Source: JABDGZ01 sp964483785
GTDB lineage: Bacteria; Omnitrophota; Gorgyraeia; Zapsychrales; Fredricksoniimonadaceae
Reading direction: 5' to 3'
Assembly (NCBI GenBank): GCA_964483785.1
Contig: CAZACW010000008.1
Span: 1-64,000 of the forward strand
DNA: 64,000 bases
The notes under the pieces are model-generated. The model saw nothing but the letters and a program-made list of their open reading frames with translations. It was not told the DNA's origin and did no database searches. Shown here piece after piece: positions 9,382 to 19,300 of the stretch. The position numbers were made by a program, and so were the translations under genes. The first letter of the stretch is position 1; the number at the start of each line of letters is the position of its first letter.

Positions 9382-10366
9382 CATCAACTGGCTGGGGGAC
9401 GCGGTTTTTTCCCTGCCTGTGTTTAAGGCGCTCAAAACCACCTATCCGCGGGCGTGCATCACCTGTTTGGGGGTACCCAGGGTGAAGGATGTCCTGGATT
9501 ACTGTCCTTATGTAGATGAATTCATCCTCTATGATGAGCGTGGAGAGCATCGCACGCCCTGGGGCAAATGGTCCTTGATCAATAATCTTAGCAAGGAAAA
9601 ATTTGACGCGGCCTTTTTATTGCACCGTTCCATGACGCGGGCCTTGATGGTGTATCTGGCCGGCATTCCCTTGCGCATCGGCTACAGCAAGACCCAGGGC
9701 CTGCTGACCCATCCCGTGGTCATGAATCCCGAGGAAGTCCATCGCTGTGATTTTTATTTGAAGGTGCTGGAAGGCTATGGGGTCAAGATCTTGGACCGCG
9801 CCTGTGAATTGAGACTTAAGCTGCCGGACATTCAGTCCTTGGATGACAAATTAAGCAGGGCCGGCCTGGGTCCTGAAGAGCCATTGATCGTGCTTAACAG
9901 CGGCGGCAACTGGGACCTTAAGCGCTGGAGCCCGGAATCCTTTGCGGCCTTGGCCAAAAGGCTCAGTGAAATTGATCCATGCAAGATCGTCCTTTCCGGC
10001 GCACAGAAGGACAGGGCATTATGCGCGCGCATTGCCGAGCTCTCCGGGGACAAGGCCGTCAGTTTGGCCGGCGAGACCAGCTTGGGCGAATCCCTGGCGC
10101 TTTATAAAAGGGCCAAGGTCCTGATTTCCGCGGATTCCGGCCCATTGCATTTGGCGCATAGTGTCGGCGGGGATGTGATCGGCATTTTCGGGCCGACCCG
10201 GCCAGAGATCACCGGGCCGCGCGGAACAGGCCGTTCGCGGATCCTTTTTAAAGAGGTAGGGTGCAATAAGGCGCCTTGTTATCATTTGGCCTGCGGCCGC
10301 AATGTCTGCATGCAGGCGGTGACGGTGGATGATGTCCTTGAAGCTTTCCAAAAATTCCAGCCCTAA
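9359..10366 (+). CDS. GT9 family glycosyltransferase (heptosyltransferase II-like)
   Basis: 335 residues. N-terminal motif ILVVNINWLGDAVFSLPVFK is characteristic of ADP-heptose:LPS heptosyltransferases; the donor site is SADSGPLHLAHSVGGDVIGIFGPT (read as SADSGPLHLAH and IGIFGPT). The C-terminus is Cys-rich (CNKAPCYHLACGRNVCM), as in WaaF-type enzymes. Likely transfers heptose from ADP-heptose to inner core LPS; hldD at 54649 would supply the precursor. The start lies inside the preceding gene. Confidence 0.88.
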   Translation: MNKILVVNINWLGDAVFSLPVFKALKTTYPRACITCLGVPRVKDVLDYCPYVDEFILYDERGEHRTPWGKWSLINNLSKEKFDAAFLLHRSMTRALMVYLAGIPLRIGYSKTQGLLTHPVVMNPEEVHRCDFYLKVLEGYGVKILDRACELRLKLPDIQSLDDKLSRAGLGPEEPLIVLNSGGNWDLKRWSPESFAALAKRLSEIDPCKIVLSGAQKDRALCARIAELSGDKAVSLAGETSLGESLALYKRAKVLISADSGPLHLAHSVGGDVIGIFGPTRPEITGPRGTGRSRILFKEVGCNKAPCYHLACGRNVCMQAVTVDDVLEAFQKFQP

Positions 10367-11324
10367 ACGCATCTTGGTGATCAGCCAGACCAATATCGGG
10401 GACGTGGTGCTGACCTGTCCGGTCATCGATATTTTGTGCCGCGATTACCCTAAGGCCCGGATGGATGTGGTCATCGGCCCCAAGGCCGCGTCCTTGTTTG
10501 AGGGGAATCCTCATTTCGGCGTGAAGGTGTACAACAAGCATGCCGGCCTTGCGGGACAGATCACCTGGTTTCAAGAGCTTCAGCGCAATCATTATGATTG
10601 TGTGGTGGATTTGCGCAGGACAGCCTTAGGATTTTTTCTGATGCCGCGGTATGCGGCCCCGGTTTTTTTTCAATCCCATCAGGCGCTGGCAGGGCACAAG
10701 AAACAGATGCATCTTGACCGCCTGCGCCAGGTCCATGCCTTTGACGGGCCCGCGGCGCAAAAATCAGCTGTCGTGACTACACGAGACGATGAAATATTTT
10801 TCGAGGGCGCGGTGGCCCCGGCCCTGGCAGGCAGGTCCTTTGTGGTCATGGCCCCTGGCGCTGCCTCCTCGGAAAAACGCTGGCACGGCCAGGGCTTTGC
10901 GGCCGTGGCAGACCGCGTTTCCGGCGCGCATAAGATCGTCTTTGTGGGGGATACGCAAGATGCCCCAATCGTTGAGGAGATCCAATCCCAAATGAAATCC
11001 TCCTCGCTGTCCTTGGCCGGTAAAATCAATCTGCGCCAATTGGCCTATGTCTTAAAGCAATGCGCCTGGGCCCTGACCCATGACAGCGGGGTCATGCATC
11101 TGGCCTGTTATCTGGATACCCCGGTGATTTGCTTGTGGGGGCCTACCAACATGGAACGCTATGCGCCGTGGTCCGCTCAATCCGTGGTTGTCAGGCGCAA
11201 CGCAGATTGCCCGCGCTGTCAGGCGCCTCAGGCCAAGGCCGCGCATAACTGCATGTCCCTCATTGAGGTGGAGGATGTGATGAAAGCCATACGCAGCTTG
11301 AATGGCGGCGGAGCGGTTCTCTAA
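10329..11324 (+). CDS. GT9 family glycosyltransferase
   Basis: 331 residues. Opens with ILVISQTNIGDVVLTCPVID and carries the donor-site motif THDSGVMHLACYLDTPVICLWGPT (THDSGVMHLA, ICLWGPT). Like its neighbour it ends in a Cys-containing region (CPRCQAPQAKAAHNCM). It is the third GT9 domain in a row, so probably a successive core glycosyltransferase; donor and acceptor unknown. Two adjacent ATG codons (10329, 10332) are both possible starts, and both overlap the previous gene. Confidence 0.86.
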   Translation: MMSLKLSKNSSPKRILVISQTNIGDVVLTCPVIDILCRDYPKARMDVVIGPKAASLFEGNPHFGVKVYNKHAGLAGQITWFQELQRNHYDCVVDLRRTALGFFLMPRYAAPVFFQSHQALAGHKKQMHLDRLRQVHAFDGPAAQKSAVVTTRDDEIFFEGAVAPALAGRSFVVMAPGAASSEKRWHGQGFAAVADRVSGAHKIVFVGDTQDAPIVEEIQSQMKSSSLSLAGKINLRQLAYVLKQCAWALTHDSGVMHLACYLDTPVICLWGPTNMERYAPWSAQSVVVRRNADCPRCQAPQAKAAHNCMSLIEVEDVMKAIRSLNGGGAVL

Positions 11325-11325
11325 T

Positions 11326-12336
11326 ATGAAAACATTTGGGAATATCCTTATTGTCCGCACCGACCGCATCGGCGATGTGGTCTTGACCACACCGGCCTTC
11401 AAGGCCCTGCGCCGGGCCTATCCTGCGGCGCGCATTTCCGTATTGGTCGCAGAGGCCACGCGGGATTTGGTCCAGGGCAATCCTTACATCGATGAGGTCT
11501 TGACAGATGACCGTCAAGGACAGCATCGAGGCCCATTGGGTCTCTTGCGTTTGGTCAGGCAGATCCGCTCCAAAGCTTTTGACCTTGCCATTATTTATCA
11601 TACCAAACGAAGGTATAATCTGGCTTGTGCCTTGGCCCAAATTCCTGTGCGTCTGGGCTATAAAAATGAAAAATGGGGATTTTTTCTGACCATGCCTCTT
11701 AAAGATACAAGGCCTTCAGGCCAAAAACATGAGGCCCAGTATTGCCTGGATGTTTTGAAGGCCCTTGGCATTGAGAATGACAGTTTGGACCTTTTTGTCC
11801 CGTTGCAGAAGGAGGCTGAAACCTGGGCGCTGTCCTGGATGCAGGGAGAGGGGCTGCAAAACCACGGATTTATCGTGGTTCATCCAGGCTCTTCGGATCC
11901 GGCCAAATGCTGGCCGCCGGCTGATTTTGCCTTGCTCATGGACCGGTTGATCGAACAATACGCGGTGAAAATTATCTTGATAGGATCTGCGCCGACCTTG
12001 CCCGTGGCTGAAGAAATTCTGCGCCTTATGCGCCGGCAGTCCCAGGTCATCAATAGGACCGGTAAGACAAGCCTGGCCCAGACGGTGAGCCTGCTGCGCA
12101 GGGCCAGCCTGTTAATATCCAATGATTCCGGGCCCGTGCATTTGGCAGCAGGGGTCGGCACAAGCGTGATTTCCCTGTTTTTGCGCAATCAGCCTGGGAT
12201 CAATCCCGGAAGATGGAGGCCGCTGGGCCCCAAAAGCCATTTCCTTTGCGGCGACCCGAAACCTTTCAAGGCCGAAGATGTCCTTCATCTGGCCCATCAG
12301 CTATTTCAAAAAAACAATCAATACGAAATATTTTAA
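11326..12336 (+). CDS. GT9 family glycosyltransferase, last gene of the envelope operon
   Basis: 336 residues from the ATG at 11326, two bases after the preceding stop; an in-frame ATG at 11302 would add eight unconserved residues. N-terminal motif ILIVRTDRIGDVVLTTPAFK, central VHPGSSDPAKCWP, donor site SNDSGPVHLAAGVGTSVISLF. The usual FGPT after the donor motif is replaced by FLRNQPG, a small departure from the other GT9 copies that may reflect a different donor. A hairpin terminator follows at 12351. Confidence 0.86.
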   Translation: MKTFGNILIVRTDRIGDVVLTTPAFKALRRAYPAARISVLVAEATRDLVQGNPYIDEVLTDDRQGQHRGPLGLLRLVRQIRSKAFDLAIIYHTKRRYNLACALAQIPVRLGYKNEKWGFFLTMPLKDTRPSGQKHEAQYCLDVLKALGIENDSLDLFVPLQKEAETWALSWMQGEGLQNHGFIVVHPGSSDPAKCWPPADFALLMDRLIEQYAVKIILIGSAPTLPVAEEILRLMRRQSQVINRTGKTSLAQTVSLLRRASLLISNDSGPVHLAAGVGTSVISLFLRNQPGINPGRWRPLGPKSHFLCGDPKPFKAEDVLHLAHQLFQKNNQYEIF

Positions 12337-12350
12337 AAAATTGGGAAAAA

Positions 12351-12388
12351 AATTGGGACACATTGAATTAATTCAATGTGTCCCAATT
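12351..12388. terminator. Bidirectional terminator palindrome between convergent genes
   Basis: A perfect 38-bp palindrome (arms AATTGGGACACATTGAATT and its complement) lies between the end of the GT9 gene and the end of the minus-strand secreted protein. It is flanked by an A-run on the left and TATTTTA on the right, giving U-tracts both ways. Its GGGACAC core also matches the REP-like palindromes elsewhere in the window. Confidence 0.85.
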
Positions 12389-12391
12389 ATT

Positions 12392-15300
12392 TTAAACCCC
12401 AGCGACACAGCTGGCGTTGCTTCCGCCGTTTGTCCCAACGCACGTCCATCCCCAGACGCCATTGTTACCGTACTCACCAACGCCATTCGTAGACAAGCTG
12501 CCCACAGCGCAGAGATTGGCGATCGGCTTTGTTGGTGTCATCACCCCATTGGCACTGCCGCAGGCGGCATTGACCGCTGATCCGCTCAAGGGGGCATTGG
12601 GCGCGCTCAATTGGCTGCCGGATGATGTCAAATCCATGTTGCTGCCGTAGGTCCATCCCGGATAATCGATCCCGTTATAAAGCCAGCCAGAGGCTGCTCC
12701 GGCATAGGTCCCGGAGGCATTGATCCAGTTGTTGTCGGCAATGCCTGATGTGTTGGGAGTGCCCCCCAAATGAAAGACGGAACTCACAGGATTAGGCGGT
12801 GTTTGCCCGGGATTCAGTGTTGCGATGATGACATTGTTATTGACGCTTGCATTGGTGATGGAACCTGTAAGATTATTGTACATCTGGATCATTTCACCCG
12901 GCTGCAGGATCCAGTCGTTCTGGACAACCGTATTGAAGGCAAATTGAGGGTTATTGGACGGGCCGGCCATCCATTGGAGAAAATTCAAATGCGGGCAATT
13001 TGAAATACCTGTGCAAGGCGTCAAGGCCCCATTTTCCAACAGATTATATTGGTAGATCAGCGATCCGCCGTTACCCAGGGAAACAAAATGCTGAGGCGTG
13101 TTTTTGATCCAATTGTATTCAATGACGGCCCCAATTCCGTTGAGATTGATGATTTCGCCGAATGAGGTGTCTCCATTGGCCCCGCCGCCGTCCATGGTGT
13201 TGTAGGCGATATAGATATTGCTGGTCCCGGCGGCTTGATTCACAGGGACCCCGCCTAAGAAATAATTGCGTACAACGCTGATATTGGAGCCGGCGACATA
13301 CAGCTGAAAGCCGCCCCCTTGTACGCTAAAGTCATAACCGTCGATGGTGCAATTGTCGCTGACGTAAATTTGTTTCGATGTGTTAAAAACCGCGCAGGCA
13401 GGCAAGGCCCCCGGCGCTGTCGGGTCTTTGAGCGCCAGCCCCGCAGGCACACCGACGGCGTAATCAACGCCGGCCACGTTCCATGCCGGACGCTTGGCAT
13501 AGGCGCTGAATAAGGTGGGATGCTGGGCGTTATTACTTCCGCCAGAAGCGGCTGAACAGCCGTCAGCATAAGCCGTGCCTTGAGGACACGCATTATTGTT
13601 CGCCTGGCTGAAGGCAGCTGCCACGGCGTGGTTGGAAGTGATGTTGTTTAAAGTAAAAACATTGTTCGTCAGGACGGCGGGCAGGCCATCAATGGTCAGA
13701 TTGGCCGTATATCCGCCGGCAGGCGCCAATGTAAAGGTCTGGCTGGCCCCATAATTGACCGTGACATTGCTTGAAGGGCTCATGGTGCCGTTGCTGCCGA
13801 CGCTGACCGTGAGGGTATCTGTCTGTGCAGCGAAATTGGCGATTACGGTGTGGACCGCGATCACATTCGTCAGGGTGTAGGTATTGTTGCTTAACGTGAC
13901 GTTTGTTCCGTCGACACTAAGACTGGGCGTATATCCGGCCGCTGGTGTCAGCGTAAAGGTCTGGCTGGCCCCATAATTGACAACCACACTGCCGGTAGGG
14001 CTTATGGTCCCGTTATTGCCCCCATAGACCGTCAAGGTCACGGTCTGGATAATGGGGACCACGGACAGCGGGGAAAGGGCCGCGTCTCCCGGCATGTCGC
14101 TGTACTTGTTAAGAAAGCCCAGGCTTGTCACACCTGCCTGCTCGGTGCGGAAGGTATAGTTGGTGGCCAAGGCCACGGCTGCCCCGCCCGCGGGTGTGGC
14201 CGTAACAGAATATGTCCCCGCAGGGATATTGACTGTGAATTTGATAGTATACGCCGTACCGGCTGTATAGGCCATGGCAGCGTCTGCGGTATAATTGCTG
14301 CCGTTACGCACAACAATGGTACCGTTGTTGCTGAAAAGGACAATGGCCGCCATGTTTGTATAAGCCGAAGCCGCGGCGGATGAAAGACCGACCACGGTAT
14401 CTTCGTTATTGGCCGATGGAACAGCCGTGACCGTAGCAGTAAAAGATCCGGATTGGGCCGTGAAAGGCGTGCTGCTCCAGACACTGCTGTAAGCGATGCA
14501 CGAGGCATTGGAGCCGCCGTTGGTCCCGTTGCAGTTCCAAGTCCACGGACCGGCAGCGCCGCCGGATACGCTGGAAGCATTGCCGCTGCTGCACAAATTG
14601 CTCGTCGGGGCGCTCGCGGCTTGGCTCAGGTTCGCCGTATCGCAAGCACCATTGACAGGAGGCACTGGAACAAAGCCGGCCGCGACCGCATGACTGGAGG
14701 TAATGTTGCTTAAGGTATAACTGTTGTTGCTTAAAGTCACTGCTGTCCCATCAACCGTCAAGCTGGCAGTATAGCCCGCAGCCGGCGTCAAGGAAAAGGT
14801 CTGGCTGGCCCCATAGTTGACCGTGACATTGCCCGACGGGCTGATCGTACCATTGCTTGCAGCAGAAACAGTTAAAGTCTCTGACTGTATTGTAAAACTC
14901 GCAGTGATCGTATGATTGGCTGTAATGTTGCTTAAAGTGTAGGCATTATTGTTCAAAGAAACATTGGTGCCGTCAACGCTTAAGCTGGCATTATAACCGG
15001 CATTAGGCGTCACAGTAAATGTCTGACTTGTTCCAGCGTTAACAGTAAGCATGCCTGAAGGGCTGATCGCTCCATTACTTCCGGCACTGACAGTCAGCGT
15101 TTCTGTCTGTGTTTGAGTTGTTGCGCTGACACTGGTTGATTGCGCCGAAACATTGCCCGCCGCATCATAGGCTGCTACCGTATAAGAGTAAGTAGTTGAA
15201 GCTGACAAAGCACTGTCTGTATAGGACGTTGTGGTTGAACTGCCTACCTTTGTTCCATTACGATAAATATTGTATCCCGCGACCCCGACATTATCAGAGG

Positions 15301-15940
15301 AAGCATTCCAGCTTAAGTTAATCTGGCTGGTGGAAACGGCCGTAGCCGTCAAACCTGCCGGCTGGCTGGGCGGCGTTGTATCTGCGGGCGCATTTAAACT
15401 GATATTGGAAACCGCAGCATCACCAACGACATCGCTGTATTTATTGATATACGCCAAACTGGTGATCTTGGCTTGGGGTGAACGGAATGCGTAATTGGAC
15501 GCCAGCGTTGTTTGCGCACCGGTTGTTGATACATAAACACTGTAGGTATGCTTTGCCATGTTGACGGCCATTTGAAAATGATACGTTGTGCCCGCTGTAT
15601 AATGATAGGTCACTGCGGCACTGTAGCCGTTAAGATTCATGATATCGATATTGCCGTTGCTGTTGAAGCGTACAATGGCGGCAAGCCCAGAATACGTTGA
15701 GGCAGGCGTGTTGGAAAGACCTATAACCTGGTCTTCATTGTTGACGCAAGGTGAAGCATTAAAATATAGATTGAATGTGCCGGTCTGCGCAGTATAAGAA
15801 GAGTTGGCCCAGGTTTGGGAACTGACCAAACATTGGCCCATGTTGACTGAGGCCGCGGCATTTAAGGCAGGAGCGCAAAGAAACAGTAAAACAGCTGCAA
15901 AAATATTTCTGATGGAGAATACTTTGGATAAAGTTTTCAT
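12392..15940 (-). CDS. Large secreted repeat protein with Fn3, InlB-like repeats and a beta-helix
   Basis: 1182 residues with a Sec signal peptide (hydrophobic FAAVLLFLCAPALNAAA). In order: a ~155-residue beta-rich domain (35-190); a fibronectin type III domain (~194-277); two InlB-B-like repeats (~281-424) of the form TVSAGSNGAISPSG...ASFT; a Cys/Trp cassette with WNCNGTNGGSNASC (~430-483); a second copy of the first beta-rich domain (~487-628); two more InlB-like repeats (~634-778); a right-handed beta-helix-like region (~845-1060); and a second Cys/Trp cassette at the C-terminus (WTCVGTNGGSNASC). This is the build of an adhesin or extracellular polysaccharide-acting protein; no catalytic site or known C-terminal sorting tag is recognised. 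It is monocistronic behind a c-di-GMP riboswitch, which fits a surface-attachment role. Confidence 0.85.
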   Translation of the reverse strand: MKTLSKVFSIRNIFAAVLLFLCAPALNAAASVNMGQCLVSSQTWANSSYTAQTGTFNLYFNASPCVNNEDQVIGLSNTPASTYSGLAAIVRFNSNGNIDIMNLNGYSAAVTYHYTAGTTYHFQMAVNMAKHTYSVYVSTTGAQTTLASNYAFRSPQAKITSLAYINKYSDVVGDAAVSNISLNAPADTTPPSQPAGLTATAVSTSQINLSWNASSDNVGVAGYNIYRNGTKVGSSTTTSYTDSALSASTTYSYTVAAYDAAGNVSAQSTSVSATTQTQTETLTVSAGSNGAISPSGMLTVNAGTSQTFTVTPNAGYNASLSVDGTNVSLNNNAYTLSNITANHTITASFTIQSETLTVSAASNGTISPSGNVTVNYGASQTFSLTPAAGYTASLTVDGTAVTLSNNSYTLSNITSSHAVAAGFVPVPPVNGACDTANLSQAASAPTSNLCSSGNASSVSGGAAGPWTWNCNGTNGGSNASCIAYSSVWSSTPFTAQSGSFTATVTAVPSANNEDTVVGLSSAAASAYTNMAAIVLFSNNGTIVVRNGSNYTADAAMAYTAGTAYTIKFTVNIPAGTYSVTATPAGGAAVALATNYTFRTEQAGVTSLGFLNKYSDMPGDAALSPLSVVPIIQTVTLTVYGGNNGTISPTGSVVVNYGASQTFTLTPAAGYTPSLSVDGTNVTLSNNTYTLTNVIAVHTVIANFAAQTDTLTVSVGSNGTMSPSSNVTVNYGASQTFTLAPAGGYTANLTIDGLPAVLTNNVFTLNNITSNHAVAAAFSQANNNACPQGTAYADGCSAASGGSNNAQHPTLFSAYAKRPAWNVAGVDYAVGVPAGLALKDPTAPGALPACAVFNTSKQIYVSDNCTIDGYDFSVQGGGFQLYVAGSNISVVRNYFLGGVPVNQAAGTSNIYIAYNTMDGGGANGDTSFGEIINLNGIGAVIEYNWIKNTPQHFVSLGNGGSLIYQYNLLENGALTPCTGISNCPHLNFLQWMAGPSNNPQFAFNTVVQNDWILQPGEMIQMYNNLTGSITNASVNNNVIIATLNPGQTPPNPVSSVFHLGGTPNTSGIADNNWINASGTYAGAASGWLYNGIDYPGWTYGSNMDLTSSGSQLSAPNAPLSGSAVNAACGSANGVMTPTKPIANLCAVGSLSTNGVGEYGNNGVWGWTCVGTNGGSNASCVAGV

Positions 15941-15979
15941 ATATAAAGCCCTCTATAAGGCAAACAAGTTAATAATAAA

Positions 15980-16005
15980 CCCGGCATGTGAAAAACACAC
16001 CCGGG
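15980..16005 (-). terminator. Intrinsic terminator downstream of the GEMM aptamer
   Basis: On the minus strand CCCGG and CCGGG pair, with an inner GTG/CAC stem and an A5/T5 loop, then TTTATTATT follows. It lies between the aptamer and the start codon at 15940, so it is the likely expression platform. A 6-base stretch (TTGCCC, + strand 16003-16008 as GGGCAA) overlapping the stem is complementary to GGGCAA at the aptamer 5' end and could compete with the terminator. Confidence 0.7.
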
Positions 16006-16021
16006 CAATCCTCCGTTGTTC

Positions 16022-16110
16022 TTTGCAGTTCGGCTGTCTTTTCCCATACAAAATCAAGGGATTTAGACCCGATCCTTTGCGTCCTAAGGTTTCCCTCAGT
16101 TTGCCCTAAA
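16022..16110 (-). promoter_or_regulatory. Cyclic di-GMP-I (GEMM-I) riboswitch aptamer
   Basis: Read on the minus strand the segment contains the ordered conserved blocks of the GEMM-I family: GGGCAAAC, then GGGAAACC, the hallmark GGACGCAAAG, GGGTCTAAAT, a variable loop, and ATGGG...ACAGCCGAACTGC. Spacing between blocks is as expected. It lies in the 5' leader of the 1182-residue secreted protein and is followed by an intrinsic terminator. GEMM switches often control adhesins, motility and extracellular enzymes in response to c-di-GMP. The direction of control (on or off) cannot be fixed by eye. Confidence 0.85.
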
Positions 16111-16318
16111 TTCTAAAGAACTTATACTACAATATAAAAGTAACATATGTTTGGGGATGGTGCAAATCAGGGGATGTCAAAAAATATGTAACTACATATA
16201 AATAAACAATTTATGAAAATAATAAATTTGTGTTAAGGCCCAAGATAATTAGGGAACGCACCTATGGAACACACAAAAATTGGCGCAAATAGCATTCGGC
16301 AGGTATACTTAGGCTATA

Positions 16319-19300
16319 ATGCTAAAGGATATAAATCTAAAAATTACTATAACCTCAGGGCTTCTTATTGCCTTTTTGGCAAATACGTTTGGGATCTTTT
16401 CCGTGGCCCAAGCGCAGGAATTCATGTTGCCCAAGCCAGGGGTCATGGTGCCGTTAAGCCCTGCCTTTAACCCTCCGGTCCTTAAAGGCCTCAAAGTCCA
16501 TCCAAACAATCCATTCAGATTTGATTTTATTCTGGATAAAGGCGATAGCCGGTTAGGCAATGACCAGCTTAAAACCGAATCAACCAGGCTGATTAAATAT
16601 TTTCTGGCCTCTTTGACCATTCCTGAAAAAGACCTTTGGGTCAATCTCTCGCCATACGAAAAAGACCGCATTATCCCGCAATCATTTGGCTTAACGGAAA
16701 TGGGCCGTGATCTTTTGGCTGAGGATTACATGCTTAAACAAATTACAGCCAGCTTGATTTATCCAGAAGGTGAAACCGGCAAGCGATTTTGGCGGCGAGT
16801 TTATGTCGAAGCAGCCAAAAGATTTGGGACAACGAATATTCAAGTGAATACTTTCAACAAGGTGTGGATCGTTCCGGAAAAAGCGGTTGTCTTTGAGAAT
16901 GCCAAGGCAAAAACAGCTTATGTGGTTGAATCAAGATTAAAAGTCATGCTTGAACAGGATTATCTTTCACTTGAAAAACACGAGGGTATACAAAGCATTG
17001 CTTCTGTGACTAAGAATACAAATCAAATAGGCAGCCAAATTGTCCGAGAAATTGTGATTCCTGAATTGACCAAGGAAGTCAATCAAGACAAAAATTTTTC
17101 TCAACTGCGCCAAGTCTATCATTCATTGATTCTGGCCACCTGGTACAAGAAGAAAATCAAAGACAGTATTTTAGCGGCGGTCTATGAAAACAGAAATAAA
17201 GTCGCCGGTGTTAACAACGACGATCCAAAGGAAAAAGAACGGATTTATGAACGGTACTTAGAAGCTTTTAAAAAGGGGTCATATAACTATATTAAAGAAG
17301 AAATCGATCCGTTAACACAGCAGAGTGTCCCTAGAAAGTATTTTTCAGGGGGCCTGACAATGGATCAACAGGCCATGGATAAAGCAATGATTATAAAAGA
17401 TATATTCCGGCCAAGCATGTTAAAGAAAAGTCCAATTAGCTCAGGGATGATGTTAATTGGGGCTTCTATGTTCATCGCTTCACAAGTTAATTCTATTCAA
17501 TATCCAAATCTGGCGGGAGTGGGTGGAGCGTTAGGTGTGGTCTTGTATTTTGTGTCGTATTGTATGGTTTTTGTGGTTCCAAAAATAAATCCTTATCATA
17601 TTATGACATCGAAGCAAGCGCGTTATAGCTCAACGGGGGCCAGAGAATTAACAGAGGCTGATTTTTATTTAATAACGTATGGAAGAATTAATTTTTCAGA
17701 GGCTTTAAAAAATAGAAATTTCGAGCAGGCGGGACAAATCGTTCGAGCTTTGAATACATTGATAATGGACAATCCATACGTTGGAACTTCCGATTTAAAA
17801 GAGGAAATCAATTCAATGTACGGTGAATTGTGGGATGCTGAGCATTCCGATAGCCGTGCCGGGACGGATTATAATGGATATTACGCCACCATAGGGGTTG
17901 AACGTCATGCATCCCCTGAAGTCATCACCGGTACCTATAGAAGGAAGGCCCGTAGAGTTCATCCTGATGTTCCAGGGACCGGATCTGCCCCGGAGTTTTT
18001 GAAGCTCAAAGAAGCTTATGATGTTTTAAACGACCCGGAAAAAAGAAAGATGTACGACCAAGGCAAATGGCCAAAGAAAGAAGATCAGGCGCAGACAATT
18101 GATGCGGCGATGAATGTGGATAAAAAAGCCATTGCAGCAACCGAGGCAACATCTGGAAAAACAGCCTTATTTGAGAAATTTTTAGAAGATTTGAGAGAGC
18201 AATTAGCAGGTAGTTATTTGACAATGCCGTTAAGGGATGGGCGTAATTTGACATTGCAATTGCAGTTAAATTCCGGGGGTTGGTTTTTTGCTGTCGATGT
18301 CTATCCATTTGACATTAAAAATGAGACGGAAATCAGAATAGGAAGAGGCCAATTTTCTGCATTGGAACCAGTATTCAATATTGAACCATCAAATCATTTT
18401 TTAGCTTCAAGAAAGACAATAGGGAAAATACTTTTTATGGTTAGAGTGGATGCACAAGGTAACCCCATTATACTGTTTGAAGAAAACCAGCCTAGTTTGG
18501 GTTTTAGAATGATCCCTTTAAAGCAACAGGAATTGTTTTTCAATTGGATTGAAGTTGTTCAACAGAGGATCATGAACATAGCGTATCAACTGGGTGCAGT
18601 CAATTTTTACGCGCATACTGCTGAGTACATAAAAGAATCATATCCATCGATTAGCGAAGTTAATTTGGACTTAAATTACAGAAGGGTTAATAGTGTCAAG
18701 AAGGGTTGGAAAAAAACGGAGTTGGACATTTTTAACAATGGCAAGAAACAAGAAGTATGGCGCTATACAGGTTTTGATACAGCCATGAATTCATTATTAA
18801 ATGATGCGCTTAGGGCCTTAAAGGCACAGCAAAATGATCAGTTTAAAACCAAAATAGTGGCATTCATGGAGCAATTGATTGTTGAACAGAAAGAGCACGG
18901 TATCAGCCACTGGCAAGTGGTAGAACCCTTCAAGGACCTGATTGAGTACGTTGAAAATCCGTCGACCCCAGTTGCCCAATTGCGATTTTTGGAAGAAATT
19001 TCCCAACAGCTTCGTCCATATCAAGCTGATTTGCGCATCGCCGCTCCTTTGGGAATATTGGTCTCCAGCATTAAACGCTATAGAACCAAGGAATGGGGTG
19101 GGATGAATGATTTAAATGCTTTAACAAATCTTAACGCACTTTTGGATAATCAATTGTTGTCCGCTTATCAAAGAAAGATTGTCAGTGATGCCAGGGCAGG
19201 TTTAGCGGATGGTTCATGGCACCCGGGAATTAACCCATTGTCCCAAATGTTGGATGAATACCGTAGGATGATCCTTTTAGAAGATGGTTTGGATTTTCCG

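Noticed and set aside
16264..16470. A 68-codon frame overlapping the start of the giant gene
   Set aside because: Overlaps the signal-peptide coding region in another frame and has no conserved features.
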